This document shows positions 1 to 7,975 of a stretch of 64,000 nt of DNA, in pieces; positions within the stretch are counted from its first letter, which is position 1; the number at the start of each line of letters is the position of its first letter. The notes below the pieces were generated by a model. The model saw only the letters and a program-made list of their open reading frames with translations. It was not told the origin of the DNA and ran no database searches. This DNA is from CAIYPG01 sp903864555. Its GTDB lineage: Bacteria > Pseudomonadota > Gammaproteobacteria > Burkholderiales > SG8-39. The translations under genes were made by a program, and so were the position numbers. The stretch spans positions 13,522 to 77,521 of the forward strand of contig CANJJT010000009.1 of NCBI GenBank assembly GCA_947474715.1, written 5' to 3'.

Positions 1-499
1 TGGGAGCCATGTTGGAAATGCTGACTTTCGGTACCGCTATGCCGGTGAGCTTGGCGAAGGCCGGGAACAGCTTCAAGGCGGAGTCATTGGCCGGCCCGCC
101 TATCGTACGGCCTTCCAGGTCCTTGGGGACTTTGATGGGACTGTCCTGCTTCACGACGATGACGAAGGGCGTGGCGTTGTACATCATGAACACACCCACA
201 GGGGCTTCGCCAGGTCGCTTAGCCGCCAGGTCGATGATGGTATTGAGGTCGCCGAAGCCGGCCTGGTAAGCACCGGAGGCCACCTTGGGAATCGAGGCGG
301 AGGAGCCCTCTCCCTGGTCGAGTTCCACGTCCAGTCCCTCGGCCTTGAAGTAACCCTTGTCCTGGGCGAGGAAGAACCAGGCCTGGGCGCCTTCGTACTT
401 CCAGTTGAGAACCATCTTGACCTTAGTCTGCGCGTTGGCGCTCAAGGGCAGCATCAGGGACAGCAGACACAGGGCGAACACTCTTTGCATGCGCTTCAT
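1..499 (-). CDS. NitT/TauT-type ABC substrate-binding protein (partial, runs off left edge)
   Basis: Periplasmic receptor of an ABC importer of the NitT/TauT/NMT1-THI5-like group, whose known ligands include nitrate, sulfonates and pyrimidine-like thiamine precursors. Only about the first 166 codons are inside the window. A hydrophobic signal peptide ending ANAQ is followed by the family hallmarks MVLNWKYEGAQAWFF, YFKAEGLDVELDQG and GAYQAGFGDLNT. ATG at 499 is preferred because AAGGAA precedes it at normal spacing; ATG at 490 is an alternative. It starts 10 bases after the stop of the amidohydrolase gene, so it is the distal visible gene of that operon. It clearly resembles the receptors at 1768-2832 and 5296-6330. 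The ligand is unknown; the neighbouring enzymes suggest a nitrogenous, possibly pyrimidine-like compound. Confidence 0.88.
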   Translation of the reverse strand, partial: MKRMQRVFALCLLSLMLPLSANAQTKVKMVLNWKYEGAQAWFFLAQDKGYFKAEGLDVELDQGEGSSASIPKVASGAYQAGFGDLNTIIDLAAKRPGEAPVGVFMMYNATPFVIVVKQDSPIKVPKDLEGRTIGGPANDSALKLFPAFAKLTGIAVPKVSISNMAP

Positions 500-509
500 G
501 GACTTTCCT

Positions 510-1718
510 TTACACAGGTTGAACAGAAAGGGGACCGGCGACTTGGGTGCCGTGCTTGAAAACGGCCAGACGGGTGGACTGCTCGAGAATGGCCTGGGGT
601 GCGCTGTATGCATCGAGCACAACGAGATCTGCAGTACATCCTTCGCCAATGCCGTAATTCTTCAAACGCAGCATGCGCGCAGCGTTGATGGTCGCCATGG
701 ACCAGATTTTTTCCAGCCGGTCATCGGTAAGCTGGAAGGTGATCTGCGCCAGCAGCAGCATGGCCTTGAGCGGGTCGGCATCGCCGAAGCGAACGAAGGG
801 ATCACGCAGGTTGTCCGTACCGCAGGCGATATTGACGCCGGCCTCCATCAACTCATGCACGCGGGTCAGTCGCATGCGTGTCGGCAGCACGCATACGGAA
901 AGGTCGGCGGCTTTCACGCGATCAATGGTCTGCGCCGCCAGCGCATCGCTGACCTGCGCAAGGGATGCGATGTGTGACACCGCGACCCTGCCCTGCCAGC
1001 CCTGGGCGATGGTCTTCTCGGCCACATAGGGCAAGGTGAATACATCGGCCGTGTCGGCGTTGTCGAGGTGATAGTCAATGTCGCCATCGTGCGCAGCGGC
1101 GAGGGCAAATGTTTCGTCAACCTGCGCCTCGGGACGCGATGGCCACAGGCCAGCGTTGATGTTGCCGCCCACGATCCTGATGCCCTGCGTGAGAGAGGCG
1201 GCGACGTGCGATCCGGCACCGTCCTCGAGCGTCCCGGCCGTGTCGAACCAGCCCTCCTGTGGAAAGGCGACCAACTGCACGGTCATTACATTGGCCATGT
1301 CGCGTGCCGCCTGCTGCAGCCCATTCATCGCGCGGAACCCGACGCTGCGGTCCACCTCACAATTGCTGCGCAGCGCAACGGTGCCGTGCTTCAGGCTCAT
1401 CTGCATCGCACGCCGACCGCGATCGGCCACATCGGCCACAGTGAAACCCGCCTTGATCGCGCGAATTGCGCGGATTGCCTCCTCCAGGGTGCGCGCCGAT
1501 CCCTGCCCACGCTCGCTGGTGAGGCATTTGTCCAGGTGCACATGCGGATCGACAAACCCTGGCGAAACCAGCCGGCCCTGCGCATCCCAGCCGGACACCA
1601 CCCCGTCTGCATCATCCTCGGCGCGAACCGAGACAATCGTTGCCCCATCGATGCCAATGCGCCACCGGCCCTCGCTGGCGGGCAGGCTGACGTTTCGGAT
1701 GAACCAGGGTGTATTCAC
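510..1718 (-). CDS. Cytosine-deaminase-like amidohydrolase
   Basis: Metal-dependent hydrolase of the amidohydrolase superfamily, closest by motif to cytosine deaminase CodA. From a GTG start at 1718 it has 402 residues. The expected metal ligands are visible: His59 and His61 in PHVHLDKC, His217 in DYHLDN, His249 in SHIASL and Asp302 in GTDNLRDPF. The residue matching the CodA proton-shuttle Glu (HCDE in CodA) is Asn220 (HLDN), so classical cytosine deamination is doubtful and an amide or ring-opening hydrolysis is possible. The GTG has only a weak ribosome site. I chose it because upstream in-frame sequence would run into the receptor gene that ends at 1768 and offers no ATG. It lies between two receptor genes in the minus operon. 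Confidence 0.85.
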   Translation of the reverse strand: MNTPWFIRNVSLPASEGRWRIGIDGATIVSVRAEDDADGVVSGWDAQGRLVSPGFVDPHVHLDKCLTSERGQGSARTLEEAIRAIRAIKAGFTVADVADRGRRAMQMSLKHGTVALRSNCEVDRSVGFRAMNGLQQAARDMANVMTVQLVAFPQEGWFDTAGTLEDGAGSHVAASLTQGIRIVGGNINAGLWPSRPEAQVDETFALAAAHDGDIDYHLDNADTADVFTLPYVAEKTIAQGWQGRVAVSHIASLAQVSDALAAQTIDRVKAADLSVCVLPTRMRLTRVHELMEAGVNIACGTDNLRDPFVRFGDADPLKAMLLLAQITFQLTDDRLEKIWSMATINAARMLRLKNYGIGEGCTADLVVLDAYSAPQAILEQSTRLAVFKHGTQVAGPLSVQPV

Positions 1719-1767
1719 GGTGTCACGGTGCGTAGTTGCATTCGGGCCAGGGCGTTCAAATTGCCGG

Positions 1768-2832
1768 TCAGTTCGCTGGCAGCCTGAGCATGCGCTCGGC
1801 CCTTGGCGGCAAAGCGGCACGGCTGAACACTTCGCTGACTGCAGGCAGGCGTTGCAGGTTGTAGCTCTGCGCCACCTGACCGATGGCATTGGTCATGCGC
1901 GTGTCCTTGACATCGCCCAAGCCCAACTCCGCGCTCTCGGCAGTAAGTACCGAACTCTTCAGCACGTAGATGAGGCGGCGCTTCTCGATGTCCTTGTTGA
2001 GCAAGGGCTCGTTGGCCGCAAGGTTGTCGATACAGGCGTCGATTCGGGCCACACATTCCTTGACGGCCGTGTTGACGGCCTTGACCAGGCCGCCGACGGC
2101 CTTGGGGTTTTCCTTAAGCAGCTTGCTGGAGACCAGCACGCCGTTGCTGTACAGGTCGAGGCCATGGTCGTTGTAGAAGATCCAGCGAATGTCCTTGTCC
2201 GGGTCGACATTCATCGCAACCAGGTTCATGTAGCTGGTCGCCGAAAACACGGCCGATGCAGCCACCTGGCCCTGCAGCAACATCTGCTCCTGCAGGTTGG
2301 GGGCCATGTTGATCCAGGTGATCTTCTTCTCGTCGAGTCCGTTCTTCCTGGCCAGCGCCGGAAAGATGGACAATGCCGCAGCGCCGGCCGGAGAACCCAG
2401 GGTTTTCCCCTCCAGGTCCTTCAGCGTCTTGATGGTGCTGCCGGCCTTGGTAATGAGTGCGAACGGCGCCTGGTTGTAGACCATGTAGACCATGACCGGC
2501 GCCTCTCCCGGTTTGGTCGATGCGTTCTGGATGATGGCGTTCATGTCACCAATGCCGGCCTGGTAACTCCCGGACATCACGCGTGTCACGGACGCAGCCG
2601 AGCCGTTGCCCTGATCAATCTCCACGTCCAGGCCCTCGGCCTTGAACAAGCCCTTGTCCTTGGCCCAGTAGAACCAGGCATGCACGCCCTGGATCTTCCA
2701 GTCCAGCGTGAACTTGATCTTGGTTGGTGCGGTCTGGGCCAGCGCATTGCCCGCGCCCAGACAGAGCGACAGCGCAAATCCGCTTGCAAACGTCAATCTT
2801 CGCAGGGAGGTAGGGCAACTTGAGACGGTCAT
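1768..2832 (-). CDS. NitT/TauT-type ABC substrate-binding protein
   Basis: Second complete receptor of the operon, 354 residues, with an N-terminal signal peptide ending NALAQ. It carries the family pattern FTLDWKIQGVHAWFYWAK, LFKAEGLDVEIDQGNG and GSYQAGIGDMNA, and a typical C-terminus (ALPPRAERMLRL) shared with the receptor at 5296-6330. The start is ATG 2832: GGAG, lying inside the last codons of the upstream cysteine hydrolase gene, is 7 bases before it, and the upstream TGA ends only 2 bases before the ATG, so translation is probably coupled. A TTG two codons earlier is too close to that ribosome site. No permease or ATPase gene accompanies it here. The ligand cannot be read from the sequence. 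Confidence 0.9.
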   Translation of the reverse strand: MTVSSCPTSLRRLTFASGFALSLCLGAGNALAQTAPTKIKFTLDWKIQGVHAWFYWAKDKGLFKAEGLDVEIDQGNGSAASVTRVMSGSYQAGIGDMNAIIQNASTKPGEAPVMVYMVYNQAPFALITKAGSTIKTLKDLEGKTLGSPAGAAALSIFPALARKNGLDEKKITWINMAPNLQEQMLLQGQVAASAVFSATSYMNLVAMNVDPDKDIRWIFYNDHGLDLYSNGVLVSSKLLKENPKAVGGLVKAVNTAVKECVARIDACIDNLAANEPLLNKDIEKRRLIYVLKSSVLTAESAELGLGDVKDTRMTNAIGQVAQSYNLQRLPAVSEVFSRAALPPRAERMLRLPAN

Positions 2833-2834
2833 GG

Positions 2835-3707
2835 TCAAACTCCTTTGGCGGGCAGGGATAGGGCTAAGGCCTGGGCGGTGGACACAAACCCATGCAGTTT
2901 TTCCACCAGGTAATGGATGGCGCGGCTTACGTACGCCGGCGACGGCGTCGAGCAGGCGTCCTTCAGCAAAACGCAGTCGTAGCCGAGGAAGCCGGCGTCC
3001 TGCAGGGTCGAGAACACGCAGCGGTCGGTGTTGACCCCGGCAAACAGCAATGTGGTGATGCCCTGCTGGCGCAGCAGGCTGTCCAGTTCGTTGTCCCAGA
3101 AACCGCTCAGGCGGTGCTTGTAGACGGTGATGTCGGACGTAGCGACAGGGAATTCCTCGATGAGTTGAGCGCCCCAGTCACCCGGCACCACGGCGCGGCC
3201 CTTGTCCACGGGCGAGCGCTCGGCGTAACCGGGTGTGTCTTGCGAATCGCGCAGGTTGTATTTGGATTTGAAGAACAGCGTCGGACTGAGATTGAGCCGA
3301 TCCGGACGCACACCCCAGTTGAGCCAGACCACGGTACCGCCGGCCTTACGCCAGGCCGGCAGCAGCTTCGCAATGACCGGAATGGGCTTGCGCATGGGGC
3401 GCACATCGATGCCCTTCTGGCCGAACCAGCCCTCGGGGTGGCAGAAGTCGTTCTGCATGTCCACCACCAGCAGGGCGCTGGCGGCCACGTCGATCTGCAG
3501 GGGCAGCGGATCAGCGGCGAAGCGCACCGGCCGTGAACGCCGCGGCTTGCGCACCAGGCTGACGCCGGCGGCATCCAGCGTCCAGGCATTGTGCGGGACC
3601 GGACCGTAAGCAGCGTCTCCCTGTTTTGGTGCGACAGACGGGGTTCGCACACGAATTGGCTTCACGCTGGTGCGTGTTTGTGCGGTTTTGGACATTTTTC
3701 GTTTCAT
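2835..3707 (-). CDS. Isochorismatase-superfamily cysteine hydrolase (RutB/biuret hydrolase-like)
   Basis: Amidohydrolase of the isochorismatase fold with 290 residues from ATG 3707 (GAAAGGGG upstream); a longer TTG start is less likely. The catalytic triad can be read directly: Asp83 in LVVDMQNDF, Lys197 in VYKHRLSGFW and Cys230 in GVNTDRCVFSTLQDA. The KHR-SGFW and NTDRC contexts match ureidoacrylate hydrolase RutB, biuret hydrolase and N-carbamoyl hydrolases better than isochorismatase or nicotinamidase. An N-terminal extension of about 70 residues rich in Lys, Arg and Thr precedes the domain. Together with the cytosine-deaminase-like amidohydrolase it suggests stepwise opening of a ureide, pyrimidine or hydantoin-like ring. 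It is probably cytosolic, as no signal peptide is seen. Confidence 0.85.
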   Translation of the reverse strand: MKRKMSKTAQTRTSVKPIRVRTPSVAPKQGDAAYGPVPHNAWTLDAAGVSLVRKPRRSRPVRFAADPLPLQIDVAASALLVVDMQNDFCHPEGWFGQKGIDVRPMRKPIPVIAKLLPAWRKAGGTVVWLNWGVRPDRLNLSPTLFFKSKYNLRDSQDTPGYAERSPVDKGRAVVPGDWGAQLIEEFPVATSDITVYKHRLSGFWDNELDSLLRQQGITTLLFAGVNTDRCVFSTLQDAGFLGYDCVLLKDACSTPSPAYVSRAIHYLVEKLHGFVSTAQALALSLPAKGV

Positions 3708-3847
3708 GCCCCTTTCCAATGCACGGTGCGTGCCGGAATGTGATCTGAAGAAATGCTTTTGATGCTTTATTGCGTTGCCGGAACGGCAACGCTGATGAAG
3801 TGGCTTGCGGTCCCCGCTGACAGTCCGGGGGAACGCTGCCAGGAAAA

Positions 3848-4273
3848 TCAGGTGGCGGGCGCGTTACGGCAGTGGATGCGGAACACATGTGCCTCGGGGT
3901 CGGCCAGCACCACCTGCCAGGCGCCGTAGTGGGTGCGATAGGCCGGCTTCACCACCGCCCCACCCAGCTCGACGGTGCGCAGCGCCAGTGCCTCGACTTC
4001 CTCGGGACGTGATACGTCAAAGGTCGGATAGGCGGTCACCGGGGCCTCACCCCGGAACTGGCGGCCTGCCAGACCCAGCAGTTCGTAGGCAGCATGGGCA
4101 TTGAAGCCCAGTTCCACGCCGCCCGCGTCAAGCACACGGTAGATGGCGGTGCGCCGGGCGGCAATCTCGGGAAAGCCGAACAGGCTGCTGTAGAACTCGC
4201 ACAGGCGAGCGATATTCGCACCGAACAGGTTGAGATTGCCCAGGCGCGCACCTTCCTGGAGCGCTTGGCTCAC
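3848..4273 (-). CDS. VOC/glyoxalase-family protein
   Basis: Single vicinal-oxygen-chelate protein of 141 residues. The paired beta-alpha-beta-beta-beta pattern is seen: LNLFGANIARLCEFYSSLFG at the N-terminus and YPTFDVSRPEEVEALALRTV with VVLADPEAHVFRIH at the C-terminus. VOC proteins are metal-dependent dioxygenases, lyases or isomerases. The GTG start at 4273 overlaps the TGA of the oxygenase gene (GTGA), which argues for translational coupling; AGGCAGG lies just upstream. The coupling suggests it acts on the product of the oxygenase or in the same pathway. The exact reaction is unknown. Confidence 0.75.
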   Translation of the reverse strand: MSQALQEGARLGNLNLFGANIARLCEFYSSLFGFPEIAARRTAIYRVLDAGGVELGFNAHAAYELLGLAGRQFRGEAPVTAYPTFDVSRPEEVEALALRTVELGGAVVKPAYRTHYGAWQVVLADPEAHVFRIHCRNAPAT

Positions 4274-5262
4274 GGCACCTGCCTGGTGAGCGACGGGCTG
4301 GCCGGACTGGCCGTGCGCGCCCCAGTGGTGTGGGCATGCATCTGTGCAATGTGCTCTCCGGCGGTACAGGGCGGATGGGTAGGCGCCTCCCCTTGGACGA
4401 GGCAGGACGGCAGGCACTCGATGCGCGAGTCGTATTCGGGATCATAGAAGCAGGCCATCGAATAACGATCGACAGCACCGGAGTTGTTGCGCACCCGATG
4501 CATGTTGGATTGGTAACGGCCGTTGGTCCAGCGCGCCATCATTTCCCCGATGTTGATCACGAAGCTGCCTTTCAGCGGCGGCCCCGCTATCCACTCCCCG
4601 GCGACATTGCGCACCTCCAGCCCGCCGACATCGTCCTGCGCCAGGAGGGTGATGCCGCCCCAGTCGGTGTGCGCGCCGGCCCCCAGCAGATTGCTGCCGA
4701 CCGCGGGCTGGGGCGGATAGCGCAGCAGCCGCACGGTGGCCATGGGCTGGCCATAGAAGGCGAGGAAATAGTCCGGGGGCAGATCGAGCGACTCGGCCAG
4801 CCCGACAAGGATGCGATTACCGAGGGAGGTCACCGCGCCGATATAGGCCATCAGCGGCGACACGATGCCCGGCAACGAGGCCGGCCACTGGCTGGGCCCA
4901 TAGGTGGGGAGCCTGCGCAGGGCATAGGGATGCGATGGTCCGGGATCCGGCCCGTAGCGGAAGCTCTCCTTGTGGTCGGCCGGCGAGCCATCATCCAGTA
5001 TCTGCGTGCCCGGCGGCTCATAGCCGCGCTTGGCCGGGGACTTGGCCTGCAGCAGCGTCAGCTTTTCCGCCTGGGGCAGGTCAAACAGTGCGCGGCTGGC
5101 GAGGAAGGCCGCCTCCACCGTGGCCTCGGCCACGCCGTGGTTGACGACATAGAAGAACCCGGTGTCGATGCAGGCCCTGCGCATGTCGGCCGCGCAGCCG
5201 GCCGACCTGAGGTCTATCACCGGCAGTTCCGTGACCACCCGCGGTGGCGTATAGGGAATCAT
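4270..5262 (-). CDS. Isopenicillin-N-synthase-type 2-oxoglutarate/Fe(II) oxygenase
   Basis: Non-heme iron oxygenase of the IPNS/2OG-Fe(II) family, 330 residues. The iron ligands are His198 and Asp200 (GAHTDWG) and His255 (MHRV), and the 2-oxoglutarate carboxylate-binding Arg-x-Ser is RYS at 266-268. An N-terminal DIOX_N segment (PVIDLRS, TGFFYVVNHG, ALFDLPQAEK) is intact, so it should be active. ATG at 5262 has AAGGAG at good spacing. It follows the receptor at 5296-6330 by 33 bases and overlaps the VOC gene by 4 bases. Relatives include ethylene-forming enzyme-like and plant-type oxygenases; the substrate is unknown, presumably the ligand taken up through the operon's receptors or a metabolite of it. 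Confidence 0.87.
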   Translation of the reverse strand: MIPYTPPRVVTELPVIDLRSAGCAADMRRACIDTGFFYVVNHGVAEATVEAAFLASRALFDLPQAEKLTLLQAKSPAKRGYEPPGTQILDDGSPADHKESFRYGPDPGPSHPYALRRLPTYGPSQWPASLPGIVSPLMAYIGAVTSLGNRILVGLAESLDLPPDYFLAFYGQPMATVRLLRYPPQPAVGSNLLGAGAHTDWGGITLLAQDDVGGLEVRNVAGEWIAGPPLKGSFVINIGEMMARWTNGRYQSNMHRVRNNSGAVDRYSMACFYDPEYDSRIECLPSCLVQGEAPTHPPCTAGEHIAQMHAHTTGARTASPASPSLTRQVP

Positions 5263-5295
5263 GCAGTCTCCTTGGGTTACGGACCGTGCACAGGC

Positions 5296-6330
5296 TCAGA
5301 AACGGAAATTGCGCTCGGCTCGCGGCGGCAGAAAGGCCGGGTTGAACACCTCCTGGACCGTGGGTGTGCGCGGCAATTCGAAGGTGGCGCGGACCTGCTC
5401 GATGGAGCGGGTCATGCGCTCGGCATTGATGGCGCCAAAGCCGACTTCGCGCGCTTCCGCATGGGTCATTTCCACCTGCATGGTTCGCAAAAGCAGTTCC
5501 TTCTCGATGTCGCGCTTGAGCAGGGGCTCACGCCGCATCAGCGCATCGATGGCCGCGTCCGGATTGGCCACGGTGTCGGCCACGCCGCGGTTCACCGCCC
5601 GCACCAGCCCCCTCACCACTTCCGGGTTGGACTGCGCCAGATCGCGCGATACCACCAGGGCGTTGCCATACAGGTTCACGCCGTACTGGGAGTAGCGGAT
5701 CCAGTTGAGGTCCTTGTCCGGATCCATGCCCAGGGACTTGGAGGCCATGGCGATGGTGCTGATGAAGCCCGCCACCGCATCCACCTGCCCTCGCGCCATC
5801 ATCTGTTCGAGCAGGTTGGCCGATGCATTGATGATGCGCACCTTGCCGGCATCGAAGCCTTCCTTCTCGGCCACCAGCTGCAACAGCTTGAGCGTGGCCG
5901 ATCCTGCGGGGGCCGCCAGCGTACGCCCTTCCAGGTCCCTCGGGCGCACGATGCCGCTGGTCTTTTTCGAGGCGATGGAGAATGGCGGCTCGCTATAGAT
6001 CATGTAGACGCCCACCGGCGCCTCCTTCGGCCGGGTGGCCGAGAGCTGGATCACCGAATTGATGTCGCCGAAGCCGACCTGGTAGGAACCCCGTGCAACG
6101 TCGGCCACCGCGGCGCCCGAGCCCTTGCCCTGGTCCATCTGCAGTTCGATGCCCTCGGCCTTGAAGTAGCCGCGATCCTGGGCCAGAAAGAAGATGCCCT
6201 GCGGGCCTTGATAGGTCCAGTTGAGCACCATCCTGAGCTTGGTCTGGGCGAACACCGTGACAGGGACCGCCCATAGCATCAGGGTGGCCAGCAGCGCGGA
6301 GATAAGCGGAAAAACTCGGCGAGGCGTCAT
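5296..6330 (-). CDS. NitT/TauT-type ABC substrate-binding protein
   Basis: Third receptor of the same type and first gene of the minus operon, 344 residues from ATG 6330 with GGAG eight bases upstream. The signal peptide (residues 1-25, ending TVFAQ) is followed by MVLNWTYQGPQGIFF, YFKAEGIELQMDQGKG and GSYQVGFGDINS, and the protein ends in PPRAERNFRF, like the receptor at 1768-2832. Its promoter faces a LysR regulator at 6622, the usual arrangement for inducible uptake and catabolism. Three paralogous receptors in one operon suggest several related ligands, or gene amplification after duplication. Confidence 0.9.
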   Translation of the reverse strand: MTPRRVFPLISALLATLMLWAVPVTVFAQTKLRMVLNWTYQGPQGIFFLAQDRGYFKAEGIELQMDQGKGSGAAVADVARGSYQVGFGDINSVIQLSATRPKEAPVGVYMIYSEPPFSIASKKTSGIVRPRDLEGRTLAAPAGSATLKLLQLVAEKEGFDAGKVRIINASANLLEQMMARGQVDAVAGFISTIAMASKSLGMDPDKDLNWIRYSQYGVNLYGNALVVSRDLAQSNPEVVRGLVRAVNRGVADTVANPDAAIDALMRREPLLKRDIEKELLLRTMQVEMTHAEAREVGFGAINAERMTRSIEQVRATFELPRTPTVQEVFNPAFLPPRAERNFRF

Positions 6331-6567
6331 GAGTGGTCTCCAGGAAAGAAAGCGAAGGGGTGGCCGGACCGCGCGGATACCGGCCTGCGCCATGCCTGCG
6401 ATCCGGGGCGGCGGTGCCCCCCCCATTTGGTGCAGACAAGGCGGAAGACCAGCACATTGTGGTGCGCGATGCATGGAATAGGTCCGGTGGACGGGTCATG
6501 CAGACGCTGCACGCAGACAACGTGCCCGCCGGTGCGCTCCGCCCATGCTGAATCACGGCCACCACGT

Positions 6568-6580
6568 TGCCGATGCGGCA
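6568..6580. promoter_or_regulatory. Candidate LysR-type operator (T-N11-A palindrome)
   Basis: TGCCGATGCGGCA is a perfect inverted repeat (TGCCG-ATG-CGGCA) in exactly the T-N11-A form known for LysR-family recognition sites. It lies 42 bases upstream of the lysR ATG in the 291-base divergent region between the operon at 6330 and the regulator at 6622. The placement fits autoregulation and activation of the minus operon. The rest of 6331-6621 shows no gene or strong promoter. Confidence 0.5.
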
Positions 6581-6621
6581 TCATTCATGCTTCGCCAGAG
6601 GGAATCCGGCTGGAGTCACCC

Positions 6622-7518
6622 ATGAACCATCTACGCTTCCTGCGCTACATCGATGAGATTGCCCGCTGCGGCTCCATCCGCCAGGCGGCCGAGCGACTGC
6701 ACATTGCGCCTTCGGCCGTGAACCGGCGGCTGCAGGACATCGAGGCCGAACTGGGCACGCCCATTTTCGAGCGGCTGCCCCGCGGCATGCGCCTCACGGC
6801 CGCCGGGGAACTCTTCATCGGCTACGTGCGCAGCCGCTCGGCCGAACTGGACCAAGTACGCTCGCGCATCGAGGAATTGCAGGGACTGCGGCGCGGCACG
6901 GTGCGCGTGGCCGTGAGCCAGGCGCTGGCCCCGGCCTTCCTGCCCGGGGTGATGGCCTCCTTTCGCAAGCAGCATCCGCTGGTGGACTTCCGCGTCGACG
7001 TGGCTGACCACGTGCGCGCCCTCGCCGCCTTGCGCGCCTTCGAAACCGACATTGCCCTGGTGCTGGGACTGAGTCCCGACCCGGACCTGGACATCACGGT
7101 GCATTCGGAGCAGAAACTGCTCGCGGTCATGCATCGCAGCCATCCACTGGCGCAGAAACCGGGATTGCGGCTGCGCGACTGCGCGGACTATCCGCTGGTG
7201 CTGTCCAATCCGGACACGGCAGGCCGGCAGTTGCTGGAGCGGTTTCTCACGCGCAGTTCAATGAAGCTGCGGCCGGTGGTGGAGAGCAACAGCTTCGAGC
7301 TGCTGCGCAACTGCGTGTACCACGAGCAGGCCATCACCTTCCAGATCGCCATCGGTGCGGTGACCGATGGCGGGCGGCTGGTATCCCGGGAGATCGAGGA
7401 TCGCGGCTTCCCGCGCAGCCAGCTGGTGCTGGCCCACCTGGCAGGGCGCCAGTTGCCGGTGATCGCCCATGCCTTCAGTGAACACCTGCAGCAGGCGCTG
7501 GCCGGAACCAGCGGATGA
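6622..7518 (+). CDS. LysR-family transcriptional regulator
   Basis: DNA-binding regulator of 298 residues. The winged helix-turn-helix occupies about residues 1-60 (FLRYIDEIARCGSIRQAAERLHI, then PSAVNRRLQDIEAELG and LFERLPRG-like IFERLPRG), followed by the periplasmic-binding-like effector domain starting near GTVRVAVSQ. ATG at 6622 has TGGAG 7 bases upstream and gives the usual family length; upstream in-frame sequence is non-coding in character. It is transcribed away from the 6330-to-1 operon and most likely controls it in response to the substrate or a pathway intermediate. Its 3' end converges with the VOC gene at 7556. Confidence 0.92.
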   Translation: MNHLRFLRYIDEIARCGSIRQAAERLHIAPSAVNRRLQDIEAELGTPIFERLPRGMRLTAAGELFIGYVRSRSAELDQVRSRIEELQGLRRGTVRVAVSQALAPAFLPGVMASFRKQHPLVDFRVDVADHVRALAALRAFETDIALVLGLSPDPDLDITVHSEQKLLAVMHRSHPLAQKPGLRLRDCADYPLVLSNPDTAGRQLLERFLTRSSMKLRPVVESNSFELLRNCVYHEQAITFQIAIGAVTDGGRLVSREIEDRGFPRSQLVLAHLAGRQLPVIAHAFSEHLQQALAGTSG

Positions 7519-7555
7519 TCGACTCCCCGCTTGCTGTCCACCTGCCTGCCAATGG

Positions 7556-7930
7556 CTACTGCATGGAGTGCAGGCCGATCATGTTGCCCTCGGGGTCATA
7601 GACCAGCGAGATGAATCCGAACTCGCCGATATCCATCTTGCTGCGCTCGACCTGGCCGCCGGCCCCGGCCACCCGCGCCTCCTCCACTGCACAATCGTCG
7701 CACTGAAAGTAGATGATGGTGCTATTGCCGCCGGCCGGATAGCCTTCCATGCACACCAGCGCGCCTGAAGATCCATGGCGAGTCTGCTCCATCGGGAAGG
7801 ACCACATCTGCAGCTCGGGCACGGGTGTATCGAGCCGCGTCAGGCCCAACTTGAACACGGCCTCGTAAAAGGCCCTGGCGCGCACAATGTCATCAACGTA
7901 GATCTCGAACCAGCCAACGGGATTTTTCAT
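7556..7930 (-). CDS. VOC/glyoxalase-family protein
   Basis: Single-domain vicinal-oxygen-chelate protein of 124 residues (VGWFEIYVDDIVRARAFYEA at the N-terminus; FGFISLVYDPEGNMIGLHS at the C-terminus), the typical size of PhnB/YdcN-like or glyoxalase-like proteins. ATG 7930 is preceded by GGAAGG. It is the last gene of the operon that begins at 14324, 45 bases after the double CoA-transferase gene. The function could be an epimerase, isomerase or dioxygenase step. The family is clear, the reaction is not. Confidence 0.8.
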   Translation of the reverse strand: MKNPVGWFEIYVDDIVRARAFYEAVFKLGLTRLDTPVPELQMWSFPMEQTRHGSSGALVCMEGYPAGGNSTIIYFQCDDCAVEEARVAGAGGQVERSKMDIGEFGFISLVYDPEGNMIGLHSMQ

Positions 7931-7975
7931 GCTGACATGCCTTCCTGTGGAGTAACGGTGCGCGCCCGCGCAGCC

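Noticed and set aside
1078..2823. A 581-codon plus-strand open frame
   Set aside because: Antisense to the amidohydrolase and receptor genes, which have clear motifs and ribosome sites.
4330..6276. A 648-codon plus-strand open frame
   Set aside because: Antisense to the oxygenase and receptor genes; its translation is Gly/His/Arg-rich without any recognisable domain.
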